This document shows, one piece after another, positions 22,980-32,387 of a DNA stretch of 64,000 bases (position 1 is its first letter; every line of letters begins with the position of its first letter). A program made the translations under genes and the position numbers. The stretch is from positions 1 to 64,000 of the forward strand of contig JBCCHB010000003.1 of NCBI GenBank assembly GCA_039028975.1, in the 5' to 3' direction. The notes under the pieces are model-generated. The model was not told the origin of the DNA. It saw nothing but the letters and a program-made list of their open reading frames with translations, and did not search any database. This stretch comes from JAHBNG01 sp039028975. GTDB lineage: Bacteria > Chloroflexota > Anaerolineae > Caldilineales > Caldilineaceae.

Positions 22980-25496
22980 ATGACAGAATCACCCCTTGCC
23001 AAACTAAATCCTTCTAAATCTAGTGCTCTGTTGCGTTTTGTGCCGCAATTCGGGCATATTTGGCAACGTTGCCTCTTCGGTGTTCGGATATTTTGGCTTC
23101 TTACCCTCTTTGCTACGCTGGCTACACTAATTATTGGATTACAATTTGATTCTCCTTGGATACACCGAGTCTCTGATGTCCTTTCCCAACCTTCCCTACT
23201 TGCTGCCCCAAATTTGAAAGTCCCGCTGCAACAGGACTCACGGCATCAAGTTGGTGGCAACACCATCTATGTCCCACTGCTCTTGAGCACCGTTGATGAA
23301 GAGGATCCCCAAACCATTGATTGGCCTGAAGTAGCATTGAATGCACTCACGCCGCGCTTCTCCGCACCTGTTCAAATTACCCATGCTGGAGATGATAGCG
23401 GGCGTCTATTTGTGGTTGAACGTCGTGGAACCATACAGATTATCGAGAATGGGCAGACATTATCAACCCCCTTTTTGGATATTTCTAGTCGCGTAACCCA
23501 GACGTTCGAATGTGGCCTACTGAGTATCGCCTTTCCGACCTCCTTTGCCGATGATGGCTATTTCTTTGCCTACTACAACCATCGCGAAGAGCAGATAGGT
23601 CCGACGGATGAGGCGTGTGATACGATTATTGCCCGCTTCAAAGTCACCGAGGATCCTAATGTGGCTGATTCCGACTCGGAAGAGCAGATCCTGATCGTTG
23701 ATCAACCGCACGCCAATCACAATGGCGGCCAGATTCAATTTGGTCCTGACACCTATCTCTACGTTGGTTTAGGTGATGGCGGCTCAGGCGGGGATCCTGA
23801 TGAGCTTGCCCAGAATACAGGCACCTTATTGGGCAAAATGCTGCGGCTTGAGGTTGGTGTAACGGGGGCCTATACAGTGCCTGTAACGAACCCGTTTGTA
23901 GGGGATGATGACTATCTACCCGAAATTTGGGCAACTGGTCTGCGGAACCCGTGGCGGTTTTCTTTTGATCGGGGAACAGGTGATCTTTACATGGGGGATG
24001 TGGGGCAGAATGCCTACGAGGAGATCAGCTGGCAACCTGCTGGCAGTCAAGGCGGTGAAAACTATGGTTGGGATGTGATGGAAGCCAACCACTGTTTTGA
24101 ACCAGCCATCGGATGTGATCAAAGCGGTTTAACATTGCCGATTTGGGAATATAGCCAAAGCCAAGGCGACCGATCTGTTACAGGTGGCTACGTCTACAGA
24201 GGCACCGAATACCAGAGGATGCAGGGTGTCTATTTTTATGGAGACTATTCGTCAGGACGCCTGTGGGCATTGCAGCAGCACCAAGGTGTGTGGCAGAATC
24301 AGCTGATGCTCGATACGAGTTACAATATTGTTAGCTTTGGTGAAGATGAGGAGGGCAACCTCTACCTCGTCGATATCAATGGGGGAATCTATCGGCTTAG
24401 TGATGTTGGCACAACAAGCGAAGAGGATCCCAATCCAACTGAGGGATTAGAATGGGATCCTCGACTTGACCAGCGGGAGGCGCTCTTTATTGCTGCTGAA
24501 CCAACACCTGGTAGTGGCTACTGGAAGCTCATTCAGGGACTTTGGCTTGATGAGGAAGAGTCTGAGGGGCGCCATCATATCTATGTCGATACATTAGACG
24601 TGGGTGGGGAACGCCAAACAGATGTCCCTATCTTGGTCAGTTGGCCTGATGGATCCACCCCCCTCCTCACGGAAGCCAAACCTGGTGAACCTCACGCTGC
24701 AGATTTTGGCATGTTCTCGATCGCACCTGCTTATGCCGTGGTCCCCAACGATGGCAATCTAGCTGACTCGGTCGATGGATTAGGTATGGGGACCATTGAA
24801 GAACCCCATCTGGCTGTCCATACTAGCTACCGATTCACTTGGCAGTGGACCATAGCCAACAGCAATGCTACTGTTACATCTTTGCCAACGACTACGTCCT
24901 CACCTACGGCTACACCTTCGCCTTCTGCTACATCCTCACCCACTGGTACTTTAGGGATGACGCCAACTGCTGCTTCGACCTCTACTCCAACTCCTACATT
25001 GACTAATCCCCCGGCATCTGTGCCAACTGAAACAGCGACACCTTCCATAACCACTACATCAACAAGTACCTCTATACCAACAAATACCCCAACGTTTACA
25101 TCTACGCCGCCAGCAGATGCAACCCCAACGGCTACCCCTGTAATCAATTCTGTAGTTACTTTCCACACGGGTCAGTACGTGCAATGTGAAGCGATGCAAA
25201 ATGGAACCGTACTCCAGGGTACTGTTTACGTGAATGGGCAACCAGAGGCTGGACATCGAGTCGTCTTTAGCCATGAATCAGGCGGAGTCTTTGCTACAGA
25301 AGCTCAGAGCACCCGCAGCGAGCCACTGGGCTTTTACGATCATCTCATTGGGGTCGGTTTTAATCGAGAGGGGAACTGGTTTACATGGATCATTGACGAG
25401 CTGGAACAGCCCATTTCCGCGATTGTGCCATTCACAACTGATGGTGGAAATGGACCGTGCAATCGAGTCACCGTCAATTTTTATGCAGGAAATTAA
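22980..25496 (+). CDS. Secreted PQQ-type sugar (glucose/sorbosone) dehydrogenase with Thr-Pro stalk
   Basis: The 838-residue protein has an uncleaved or signal-anchor helix at about 33-53, then a six-bladed glucose/sorbosone dehydrogenase propeller at about 118-475. Family blocks include GLLSIAFPTSFADDGYFFAYY, HANHNGGQIQFGPD (His244, His247), GDGGSGGDP, GLRNPWRFSFDRGTGDLYMGDVGQN and GGYVYRG. It oxidises aldose sugars outside the cytoplasm if PQQ is supplied; no PQQ synthesis genes are present. After it come a short domain, a Ser/Thr/Pro stalk (about 625-705) and a ~120-residue Ig-like end domain. The NTIYVPLLL segment near residue 94 resembles an anchor motif common in Chloroflexota exported proteins. 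Its stop overlaps that of the convergent next gene. Confidence 0.85.
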   Translation: MTESPLAKLNPSKSSALLRFVPQFGHIWQRCLFGVRIFWLLTLFATLATLIIGLQFDSPWIHRVSDVLSQPSLLAAPNLKVPLQQDSRHQVGGNTIYVPLLLSTVDEEDPQTIDWPEVALNALTPRFSAPVQITHAGDDSGRLFVVERRGTIQIIENGQTLSTPFLDISSRVTQTFECGLLSIAFPTSFADDGYFFAYYNHREEQIGPTDEACDTIIARFKVTEDPNVADSDSEEQILIVDQPHANHNGGQIQFGPDTYLYVGLGDGGSGGDPDELAQNTGTLLGKMLRLEVGVTGAYTVPVTNPFVGDDDYLPEIWATGLRNPWRFSFDRGTGDLYMGDVGQNAYEEISWQPAGSQGGENYGWDVMEANHCFEPAIGCDQSGLTLPIWEYSQSQGDRSVTGGYVYRGTEYQRMQGVYFYGDYSSGRLWALQQHQGVWQNQLMLDTSYNIVSFGEDEEGNLYLVDINGGIYRLSDVGTTSEEDPNPTEGLEWDPRLDQREALFIAAEPTPGSGYWKLIQGLWLDEEESEGRHHIYVDTLDVGGERQTDVPILVSWPDGSTPLLTEAKPGEPHAADFGMFSIAPAYAVVPNDGNLADSVDGLGMGTIEEPHLAVHTSYRFTWQWTIANSNATVTSLPTTTSSPTATPSPSATSSPTGTLGMTPTAASTSTPTPTLTNPPASVPTETATPSITTTSTSTSIPTNTPTFTSTPPADATPTATPVINSVVTFHTGQYVQCEAMQNGTVLQGTVYVNGQPEAGHRVVFSHESGGVFATEAQSTRSEPLGFYDHLIGVGFNREGNWFTWIIDELEQPISAIVPFTTDGGNGPCNRVTVNFYAGN

Positions 25497-26452
25497 CCTA
25501 CCACAGCTTGTGGTGGCTGGCCGTCCCATACCAGTTGGAGATTTTGAAAAATGAAGCGCCCCCTTCGTTCCCAGGTATCAAAGGTGATGCCTGCTGTATG
25601 AGGGCTTAGCAGCACGTTCTCTAGCTGAAGAAGTGGATTTTGGGGATCAGGCGGCTCTTGAACCAATACGTCGAGAGCCGCACCAGCAATCTGGCCCGTC
25701 TGTAATGCATGGGCTAATGCCGGCTCATCAATGACTGGGCCTCTGCACGTGTTGACCAACAGAGCTGTTGGCTTCATCAGGGACAAGGTTTGAGCATTGA
25801 TCATCTCCCTGGTATCAGGGAGCAACGGTACATGGAGCGATACGACATCCGAGCGCTGAAGGAGGTCATCTAATTCTACTCTCGCAACATTCAGCTTTTG
25901 CTCTACCTCAGGAGGTGCTGGATAAGCATCAGCATAGAGCAACTCCACGCCCCATGTCCCCAACAAATGAGCTACGCGCTGCCCAATCTTGCCAAAACCG
26001 ATAAGGCCAAGGGTCTTCCCCTCCAACGTATAGGTCGTCAGACCTGTATCGATAGCGCGCCAATTATCCGCGCGGACATTGGGATCGAGTTCCCTAAATC
26101 GACGATAATAGGCAAGAATCATCGCGACCGTATGTTCGGCCACGTCAATAGCGTTGGCTCCACCGTTGTTGGCAATGGGGATCTTTTTGGCTTGGCAGAG
26201 TTCCAGATTCATCTGATCGTACCCTGCTGAGACTAGCTGTATGAGCCTTAGATTTTGGGCAGCTTGGATGGCTTCATCCTCTAGGCGTCCAGGAAAGAGA
26301 ATAACGAAATCGGCATCGCGCATAAGTTCCGTTTTTTCCGATCCACTTAGTGACATAGAATGGATTGAAACATCAAAGTCAGCAGGGGCTGGTTTGATGA
26401 TCGCTTTGGCTATAGATGACGCGAGATTGGTAAAAAAGAGCACTTTGGGCAT
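25493..26452 (-). CDS. D-isomer 2-hydroxyacid dehydrogenase
   Basis: The 319-residue cytosolic NAD(P)-dependent enzyme reduces a 2-keto acid or oxidises a D-2-hydroxyacid. The Rossmann motif is GLIGFGKIGQRV, followed by the Asp-containing LLYADAYPAP (NAD preference), VNTCRGPVIDE with the substrate-binding Arg, a Glu in VQEPP and the catalytic His in LSPHTAGIT. An overlap of the two stop codons with the sugar-dehydrogenase gene means the genes converge with no spacer. The 74-bp gap to the divergent creatininase gene suggests a shared promoter region. Substrate (glyoxylate, phosphoglycerate or other) is not decided by sequence. Confidence 0.9.
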   Translation of the reverse strand: MPKVLFFTNLASSIAKAIIKPAPADFDVSIHSMSLSGSEKTELMRDADFVILFPGRLEDEAIQAAQNLRLIQLVSAGYDQMNLELCQAKKIPIANNGGANAIDVAEHTVAMILAYYRRFRELDPNVRADNWRAIDTGLTTYTLEGKTLGLIGFGKIGQRVAHLLGTWGVELLYADAYPAPPEVEQKLNVARVELDDLLQRSDVVSLHVPLLPDTREMINAQTLSLMKPTALLVNTCRGPVIDEPALAHALQTGQIAGAALDVLVQEPPDPQNPLLQLENVLLSPHTAGITFDTWERRGRFIFQNLQLVWDGQPPQAVVG

Positions 26453-26526
26453 AATGATAGTTCCGGAAAAGTTAAGGTGATCAAGCCTACGTTTTCAAAC
26501 AAAGCCGAACATAAAGGAGAAATTGA

Positions 26527-27303
26527 ATGACTGTCTTACTTGCTGAGATGACTCGTGATCAGATCAAAGATGTTGCACCCAATGCAGTCGCTGTACTGCC
26601 AACTGCATCGGTAGAGCAGCATGGCCCTCACATGCCAATCATTACTGATACATTGCTCTGTGGGACAGTAGCTCAACGCGCCGCAGAGAAGAGCAACGCA
26701 GAGAACAGTAAAAGCACCACTCTAGTTGCCCCCGTTCTCTGCTATGGCAACTCCCACCATCACCGGCCTTTTGCTGGTGTGCTTTCCCTGTCTTCGTCAA
26801 CGTATATGGCCGCTGTAACAGAAATATTGGAGGGGCTGGTTTTGAGTGGCTTTCGTAAATTGATTGTACTGAATGGACACGGTGGCAATACGGATTCCAA
26901 CGCTGTTGTCGGACTAGATTTCCCTAACCGATTAGGACATCCGGTCGAGATTGCTACAGCTGCTTATTGGGATATTGCCCGTTCGGCTATTGTTGAAAAG
27001 GGAATTCTACTAAGCAGACGGATTCCCGGTCATGCCGGTCGCTTTGAAACCTCAATGGTGATGGCGCTTCGCCCAGACCTAGTTCCTCCTGAGGGATTGG
27101 CCCAAACACGAGATGTGACGACCGACGGTGAGGGACTCTTTGCTCCGTTGGCTGGGGCCACTGTTCAGGCTCACGGGCGGTGGGCTGCCAGCACTGGCTA
27201 TACGGATAATCCTGCTGCCGCGTCTGCTGACGAAGGTGAAGAGCTACTCTTAACTGTCATAGAGCAGGTATCCGCTTTTTTCTATGCATTTTCTCAGGCA
27301 TAA
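26527..27303 (+). CDS. Creatininase-family amidohydrolase
   Basis: The 258-residue metal-dependent hydrolase has the family ligands Glu30 and His32 in VEQHGPHMP with Asp41 following, NGHGGN in the middle, and GHAGRFETS with the later Glu. Members hydrolyse cyclic amides: creatinine, formamidopyrimidines or cofactor precursors. True creatininase is narrow in range, and this gene lies in a mixed catabolic block, so the substrate is open. AAAGGAGAAATTGA before the ATG is a strong ribosome-binding site. It is divergent from the 2-hydroxyacid dehydrogenase. Confidence 0.88.
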   Translation: MTVLLAEMTRDQIKDVAPNAVAVLPTASVEQHGPHMPIITDTLLCGTVAQRAAEKSNAENSKSTTLVAPVLCYGNSHHHRPFAGVLSLSSSTYMAAVTEILEGLVLSGFRKLIVLNGHGGNTDSNAVVGLDFPNRLGHPVEIATAAYWDIARSAIVEKGILLSRRIPGHAGRFETSMVMALRPDLVPPEGLAQTRDVTTDGEGLFAPLAGATVQAHGRWAASTGYTDNPAAASADEGEELLLTVIEQVSAFFYAFSQA

Positions 27304-27343
27304 AATGGGGCCAAACAGTACAAGCATTCAGCCCCCAAAGAAC

Positions 27344-28408
27344 CTATTTCGCTTGCGCTTGTTCCCCAAATCCGATCGCTGTCTCTGGATTTTCATTTTC
27401 TGGCTTCGGATGCTCGGAAGAAGGTTGCTTTTCCTTTTCAGGAATAAGCAATGATGCCGCAACCGAAGCAGAGAGGATTCCCAGGATAATGGTGAGCGAG
27501 ATGGAAGGAGGGATATGGAAGGAGTGTAAGCCCAATTCATGTGCCCATTCTGCCGGAAGGCCGCCAACGATCATCTTTACACCCACAAAGGTAAGAATGA
27601 TTGCCAACCCCAATTGTAGGTAGCGAAATTTGTGTACAATGCTAGCTAGCAAAAAATAGAGTGCTCGCAGGCCCAAAATTGCAGCAATATTCGACGTGTA
27701 TGCCACAAATAAAAACGAACCGTCATCCCTTTCCTGTAGCACCTGGGCCACACCTAAAACGGCCGGAATGGAATCAACCGCAAATACAAGGTCAATTAAT
27801 TCCACAATGACGAGGACTAGAAATAGAGGGGTCGCCAGTCGTTTTGCACCTTCCATGATAAAGAAGCTACTGCCGTGATACTCCTGAGTCATGGGTAAGT
27901 ATTTGCGCAACCAGCGTAGAAGCACATTGTTTTCTAAATCAATATGTTCATCGTCATTTTGCAGACCCATACGAATGCCCGTGTAGAGTAGGAAGGCACC
28001 AAAGACGTAGATGAGCCAGGGGAACTGGGCAAGGGCTTCTCCTCCTACAATAATCAACACAGCCCGCATAACAATGGCACCTAAGATGCCCCAGAAAAGC
28101 ACCCTATGTTGATATTTTGCCTCTACATTAAAGAAGAGGAAAATCATGACAAAGACAAAAATATTATCAACACTCAGTGCCTTTTCGACCACGTAGGCGG
28201 TTAACCAAATGTTAGCAATCTCACTGCCCGAGTAAAAGTAGAGACCAAGGCAAAAGAGCAGCGATAGGGCAATCCAGAACGCGCTCCAGAAGGCTGCTTC
28301 CTTTGTACTAATTTCATGAGCATCCTTCTGTAATACGAGTAGGTCAACTAACAAAAGACCCACAACAACAATATTGAATATGATCCAAAACCAAATAGTT
28401 ACTTCCAT
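27344..28408 (-). CDS. TerC/Alx-family integral membrane protein
   Basis: The 354-residue protein has about eight or nine membrane helices and the TerC signature: charged membrane residues in EKALSVDNIFVFVMIF and ELIDLVFAVDSIPAVLGV. Family members (Alx, MeeY/YkoY, TerC) export Mn2+ or help metallate secreted enzymes. Length and the N-terminal layout (DLLVLQKDAHEISTKEA) match the Alx branch. The last ~40 residues are a charged cytosolic tail. GGAGGAT lies about 12 bases before the ATG. Alx genes are often controlled by a manganese riboswitch; a long hairpin is upstream at 28501-28628, but it does not show that riboswitch's consensus. Confidence 0.93.
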   Translation of the reverse strand: MEVTIWFWIIFNIVVVGLLLVDLLVLQKDAHEISTKEAAFWSAFWIALSLLFCLGLYFYSGSEIANIWLTAYVVEKALSVDNIFVFVMIFLFFNVEAKYQHRVLFWGILGAIVMRAVLIIVGGEALAQFPWLIYVFGAFLLYTGIRMGLQNDDEHIDLENNVLLRWLRKYLPMTQEYHGSSFFIMEGAKRLATPLFLVLVIVELIDLVFAVDSIPAVLGVAQVLQERDDGSFLFVAYTSNIAAILGLRALYFLLASIVHKFRYLQLGLAIILTFVGVKMIVGGLPAEWAHELGLHSFHIPPSISLTIILGILSASVAASLLIPEKEKQPSSEHPKPENENPETAIGFGEQAQAK

Positions 28409-28500
28409 AAAATCTAACTATCCTCCACGCTTCCTCTAAAGTATATAGAGCATCTATATACTCAAATTAGTTTTCCATGCCTTAATCGACGCTGGTGAAA

Positions 28501-28628
28501 AAGTGAGATTGTCAGATCCTCCTTAATGCCGGGACTATCATCTTGAGCAACGAGAGAGCTTGGTATCGAAAATGTTAGCTCTCTCCTCGAAGATTCGTCC
28601 AAATGAAAGGGCGAAGATAATCTCACTT
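28501..28628. repeat. 128-bp nested hairpin upstream of the TerC gene
   Basis: Outer arms AAGTGAGATT (28501-28510) and AATCTCACTT (28619-28628) are exact. A second pair (ATCTTGAG at 28540, CTCGAAGAT at 28586) and an inner perfect 9-bp pair GAGAGAGCT (28552-28560)/AGCTCTCTC (28577-28585) give one long stem with bulges. It lies 93 bp upstream of the TerC start. A second perfect hairpin, AGTATATAGA-GCA-TCTATATACT, is at 28439-28461, still closer to the gene. Both could be leader structures or repeats. Confidence 0.6.
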
Positions 28629-28705
28629 GACTACTGTGACATTACGGAGAATGAGAAAGATCTAGCTAATCTATCATTATCCGTGTATATTTAAGGTCAG
28701 AAAAT

Positions 28706-29494
28706 TTATGCAGATTGTACCAGCTTCCGCAATTCCCCGCCATTCTGCTTAAACCATTGGAAGAGAATACCAAAATCTGTTCCGATACAAAAGTGACGCA
28801 CCCCCATTTCTAAATAGTGTTCTGCCTCATCTGGTGAGCCGATCTCGGCCCGTGGCTGAACACCCATTTTGAGAGCCGTTTGAATGACATGTTTCTCTAC
28901 GGCTAAAACCTCTTCAGAGTTGCGCTCTCCAGGGCGACCAATATTCATGCTGTAATCCGAGCCACCCCATTGAATCATGTCAAGTCCATCTAAGGCCAGG
29001 ATCTCTTCCAATTGATCCACTGCACCCTGCTTTTCAATCATGAGAACAACCACAATCTCGCGCAGCGCTTTTACATAATCTGGACCACCACCATAGCCCA
29101 TATAGGCATGGCGGCGAGTTCCTACACCAAACTGGCCATGATCTGTCAGCGTATCTGGGCGTACAGTGCTAATGGCATTTTGGGCCTCTTCAACATTATG
29201 GCAGTCAGCAAAGAGAACACTTTGAAATCCAGAGCCAACAGCTCGTTGGGCATAGAATCGATTGGGTTCTAGATCGACTTTGATCATCATCCCTATATCA
29301 AACAGCTCAGCTGCCCGGCATAAATTATCCAGATCATAGAGATCATAGGGCGCATATTCCGCAACAAATTCGACGTAGTCAAACATGCCGGTATGACCGA
29401 TAGCCTCTACAACGGACGGCCATGTAGTATGAATGTGGGTTGCAATACTGGGTTGATTAGTCTGCAGCAGTTGGCGTAGTTTGTTTTCACGCAT
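28706..29494 (-). CDS. HpcH/HpaI-family aldolase
   Basis: The 262-residue TIM-barrel class II aldolase cleaves or joins 2-keto-3-deoxy acids and aldehydes with a divalent metal. The family pattern is seen in DYVEFVAEYAPYD, GTRRHAYMGYGG, the metal-binding Glu in VVLMIEKQGAVDQLEEI and Asp in QWGGSDYSMNIG. I start at the ATG at 29494 (MRENKLRQLL), preceded by AGAGGG at a normal distance, rather than the upstream TTG. It may release pyruvate from sugar-acid breakdown. It stands alone, and a terminator at 29623 isolates it from the upstream operon. Confidence 0.87.
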   Translation of the reverse strand: MRENKLRQLLQTNQPSIATHIHTTWPSVVEAIGHTGMFDYVEFVAEYAPYDLYDLDNLCRAAELFDIGMMIKVDLEPNRFYAQRAVGSGFQSVLFADCHNVEEAQNAISTVRPDTLTDHGQFGVGTRRHAYMGYGGGPDYVKALREIVVVLMIEKQGAVDQLEEILALDGLDMIQWGGSDYSMNIGRPGERNSEEVLAVEKHVIQTALKMGVQPRAEIGSPDEAEHYLEMGVRHFCIGTDFGILFQWFKQNGGELRKLVQSA

Positions 29495-29622
29495 AGGAGA
29501 CCCTCTTTGTGGTGGGAGCAAATTAGTCGGCAAACATGTTCCTGGTTTGCAGGTAAGTAGCGTCTGGTTTATGTCAAACGGGATACCAAGCTGGTTAGAA
29601 CATATTTGGGGGGGAGATACAA

Positions 29623-29649
29623 AAGTGCCTGATTATAAATCAGGCACTT
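29623..29649 (-). terminator. Rho-independent terminator of the 29.9-33.7 kb operon
   Basis: AAGTGCCTGATT and AATCAGGCACTT form a perfect 12-bp stem with loop ATA. On the minus strand it is followed by TTTTGT. It lies about 255 bp past the solute-binding protein gene. The remainder of the 409-bp gap 29495-29903 holds the repeat at 29818-29893 and nothing else I can support. Confidence 0.8.
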
Positions 29650-29817
29650 ACTTTATTATACCACAGTTTGCATCAATTTGTGTCGATGAATCTTCTAGCC
29701 AGTGGCATAACCAAATCGTATAATAAAAGTGTTGCAGAAAAATACTTTCATTAGCAGTGCACGAAGTGAGCACTATGCGCTATCATAGCGGAAAACGATT
29801 ATCTGGATATCTATACC

Positions 29818-29893
29818 CAGTAGAGCGCGATGTAATTCTGTTTGGTTACAGTCGCTTACTACAGAACCCTCTTGTTGACATTGCGATTGACTG
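29818..29893. repeat. CAGTAGAGCG hairpin repeat, copy A
   Basis: Begins CAGTAGAGCGCGATGTAA and ends TGACATTGCGATTGACTG, with TTTGGTTACAGTCGCTTAC inside. Copy C (49228-49310) has the same layout and interior and perfect 18-bp arms; copy B (46492) is shorter. This copy has accumulated mismatches in its arms. Confidence 0.7.
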
Positions 29894-29903
29894 ATACTAA
29901 AGT

Positions 29904-31547
29904 TCAAGCAGGGAGGCTTGTAACCTGAACACCACGTAAATCTAGCCAGCCTGCGGGGTGAGGAAAGAAATTTTTGACGCGTGTGCTCACGGCTGACATG
30001 ATTGGTCGAAATACGGGAATAGCAACGGCACCTTCTTCCTTGATGAGTTCTTGGGCTCTAGAATAGAGCGCCTGTCGCTTTTCCGGATCCGGCTCACTGC
30101 GGGCCTGTTCAATCCATCTATCTAGCTTTGGATCAGCCCAATAGCCCTCATTACCATTTGATGTGGAGTGATAGGCAAGCATTAATGTCTCATCAACTGT
30201 TGGCCGCAAGTTCCAGTTGCCGATATGAAATGGTACCCTCCCAGCGTAATCACTCCAATAGACATCAGCAGGCACAGCGATCACCCTCACACGTATGTTT
30301 GCGGGACGGGTCATCTCTGCTACTGATTCTGCAAGCTCTGTCATGCCTGGTCGAGTTGTAGAGGTAATCAAATCCAGATCAATACCGTCAGGATAACCAG
30401 CCGCAGTTAGAAGATCCTTTGCTAAAGATATATTATGTTCGCGAATCGGTAGATTAGCTGCAAATGGAAAGACGGGTGCAATGGGATGGTCGTTTCCAAG
30501 TTCTCCATGACCCCGAAGAATAGTATCCTGCATAGCCGATCTGTCGAGACAATGCTTTATAGCTTGGCGCACCCGAACATCTGAAAAAGGGGGTCTAATG
30601 GCTTGCATGACGACGGTTTGATAAGCACCACTATCGATCGAAACAATCTCAACCTCAGAGCTTGTTTTGAATTCGTCTATATATTGAATGCCGATGTTTG
30701 GAATTAAATCAACCTGCCCTTTGAGGAGTGCATTTGCTTGATCCTCTATGGCTGGCATATAGATATGGTGCATTTCTTCAATTGGATAGACTGGTTGTCC
30801 TGCCATTAAATCTGGACGCTCTTCTAGCCAATATTTGGGGTTCCGTTTAAACTTAATACTTTCACCTGGATTCACCTGAGTCACAATAAATGGGCCTGTA
30901 CCTGATGGCTGTGACCGCAACAGCGACTCATCGTAGGAACGGGATACAATCCTGGCTTGTGCTGCACCTAAAAGCAGGGGGAGATCCATGTAGGGTGCAG
31001 TAAGATTAAACTCTACTGTAAAGTCATCGACCTCTTTAACGGTATCAACAATGCTCAAAGCTGGAAAAAGCGGGGAACGTAAAACCGGATCCTTCAACCG
31101 ATTGAAGGTGAAAACGACATCGTCAGCGGTGAATAGGCGATTGTGGTGAAATACGACTTGTTGACGCAAAAAGAAGGTCCACGTCAAGAGATCCTCGGAG
31201 ACTTGCCAGCCCTCAGCAAGCATGGGTTGTGGTCTCAACCTACGATCAACCTTAACTAAGCTGTCGTAAGCTGCAAGCAAAACCTGACTTGATTCCATTG
31301 TAAAGGCTGATGCGGGGTCTAGCTGTCCCGGCGCACTTGATAGCGCAATACGCAAAAGCCCACTATCCGCTTCTTCACTCTCTATATTGAGTTCAGTGGC
31401 GGAATCACCACTTAAACCCAATCGAGAACGAATTGTGCTTGTGCAACTTTGCAACCCAAAGAATGTAGCTGCCATCCCACCGTTGAGCAAAAGCTGCCTA
31501 CGGTTTAGGCGGTTCGATGTTTGAAGTGAGGGCATGTCTTCATTCAT
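29904..31547 (-). CDS. ABC transporter solute-binding lipoprotein (family 5, peptide/nickel type)
   Basis: The 547-residue extracytoplasmic binding protein belongs to the SBP_bac_5 family (oligopeptides, dipeptides, nickel, sugars). The N-terminus has Arg-Arg (16-17) before a hydrophobic stretch and a lipobox ending at Cys35 (GLQSC), suggesting Tat or Sec export and lipid anchoring. Family blocks include PQPMLAEGWQVSEDLLTWTF, FTADDVVFTFNRL, LGAAQARIVSR, GTGPFIV and IRPPFSDVRVRQAI. It begins three bases after the preceding unknown gene, so they are one operon. No permease or ATPase gene of its class is in the window; it is an orphan and may sense or capture a ligand in the PKS/NRPS context. 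Confidence 0.88.
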   Translation of the reverse strand: MNEDMPSLQTSNRLNRRQLLLNGGMAATFFGLQSCTSTIRSRLGLSGDSATELNIESEEADSGLLRIALSSAPGQLDPASAFTMESSQVLLAAYDSLVKVDRRLRPQPMLAEGWQVSEDLLTWTFFLRQQVVFHHNRLFTADDVVFTFNRLKDPVLRSPLFPALSIVDTVKEVDDFTVEFNLTAPYMDLPLLLGAAQARIVSRSYDESLLRSQPSGTGPFIVTQVNPGESIKFKRNPKYWLEERPDLMAGQPVYPIEEMHHIYMPAIEDQANALLKGQVDLIPNIGIQYIDEFKTSSEVEIVSIDSGAYQTVVMQAIRPPFSDVRVRQAIKHCLDRSAMQDTILRGHGELGNDHPIAPVFPFAANLPIREHNISLAKDLLTAAGYPDGIDLDLITSTTRPGMTELAESVAEMTRPANIRVRVIAVPADVYWSDYAGRVPFHIGNWNLRPTVDETLMLAYHSTSNGNEGYWADPKLDRWIEQARSEPDPEKRQALYSRAQELIKEEGAVAIPVFRPIMSAVSTRVKNFFPHPAGWLDLRGVQVTSLPA

Positions 31548-31550
31548 TTT

Positions 31551-32372
31551 TTATGCTGCTACTCTCTCCTTGGCAGATGTGCCTGAGCCATTTCTTTGCT
31601 TTTGATGAGTAGATGTCTTGGCTAAATCATCGACAGATGGTGCCACGTGTCCATTCTGTTCTGCCAGTATACTTTTGACAGCCTCATGAAAGCCCGCTGG
31701 ATTCGTAGATGAAACCTCACGAATGGTTTCATCTACTCTCTGAGGAGGTAATTGTCCTGATGATGTAAGGTATTTTGCTAGCCCATCAGCTGTTAGCCCT
31801 TTTTCTACAAGTCTACCAAAAATTGCTTGCGCCAGAAGGCGATTATCCCGACTGTTTGGGTTTTGTAGATATTGATGGTAAACGCGGAAACCCTCAACAT
31901 CTTCATGTAAACCAACTGCTTCATAGCTGATGCGGCTATATTGACGGACAATATTGGCTAGGCTTTTGCCTAGAATCGGATTATCGGTCAAATCACCATG
32001 TACCAACCACCCAATATCGAACCCCATGTCCTTACAGAATTTTTGTAAATGGCTAACGAATGCACCTACCTGAGCCGGACTAAGCGACATAAGCCACGTC
32101 TGTATCTCTTGGTCATCCGCTAACGACTCGCTGGCCCATTGGTAAAATGCATCTGGCAAATCTTGCCGTGGTCCAGAATTCGTAGCCATTGCCTGAAGTC
32201 GATGCCGCAGACTATTGGCTATCTGAGTGGCAAAGCCCCGTGGTTCTTCCTGCGCTTCCACACCCAAGGCACTTAGTTCTTCATTGATCTGTCGTAAGGT
32301 TCGCCTACGTCTTAATTCAAACCCTACGACAATAAAAATTGTTATTAGAATTGCCCAACCATAAAAGTGCAT
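31551..32372 (-). CDS. Single-pass membrane-anchored protein of unknown function
   Basis: The 273-residue protein has one N-terminal transmembrane helix (about 2-20, YGWAILITIFIVVGFEL) followed by the basic stop-transfer RRRR, so the rest is cytosolic. The body is helical and mostly soluble (ALGVEAQEEPRGFATQI, KFCKDMGFDIGWLVHGDL), ending in a low-complexity tail (about 240-273). I do not recognise a family. Its ATG follows GAGAGG. It is sandwiched between the P-ATPase-like gene (15 bp upstream) and the solute-binding protein gene (3 bp downstream), so it is probably a component of the same membrane system. Confidence 0.7.
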   Translation of the reverse strand: MHFYGWAILITIFIVVGFELRRRRTLRQINEELSALGVEAQEEPRGFATQIANSLRHRLQAMATNSGPRQDLPDAFYQWASESLADDQEIQTWLMSLSPAQVGAFVSHLQKFCKDMGFDIGWLVHGDLTDNPILGKSLANIVRQYSRISYEAVGLHEDVEGFRVYHQYLQNPNSRDNRLLAQAIFGRLVEKGLTADGLAKYLTSSGQLPPQRVDETIREVSSTNPAGFHEAVKSILAEQNGHVAPSVDDLAKTSTHQKQRNGSGTSAKERVAA

Positions 32373-32387
32373 GTTTTGCCTCTCACC

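Noticed and set aside
22817..23002. Short minus-strand frame with RCTVEKERRPSPRFLN
   Set aside because: Its codons follow the two arms of a palindrome; the similar translation RCTGFLNKVNSKRLGSR at 49.1 kb arises from the second palindrome copy. A repeat artefact, not a gene family.
28409..28705. Possible yybP-ykoY manganese riboswitch before TerC
   Set aside because: A strong hairpin is present, but I could not find the conserved internal loops of that riboswitch, so only a hairpin is annotated.
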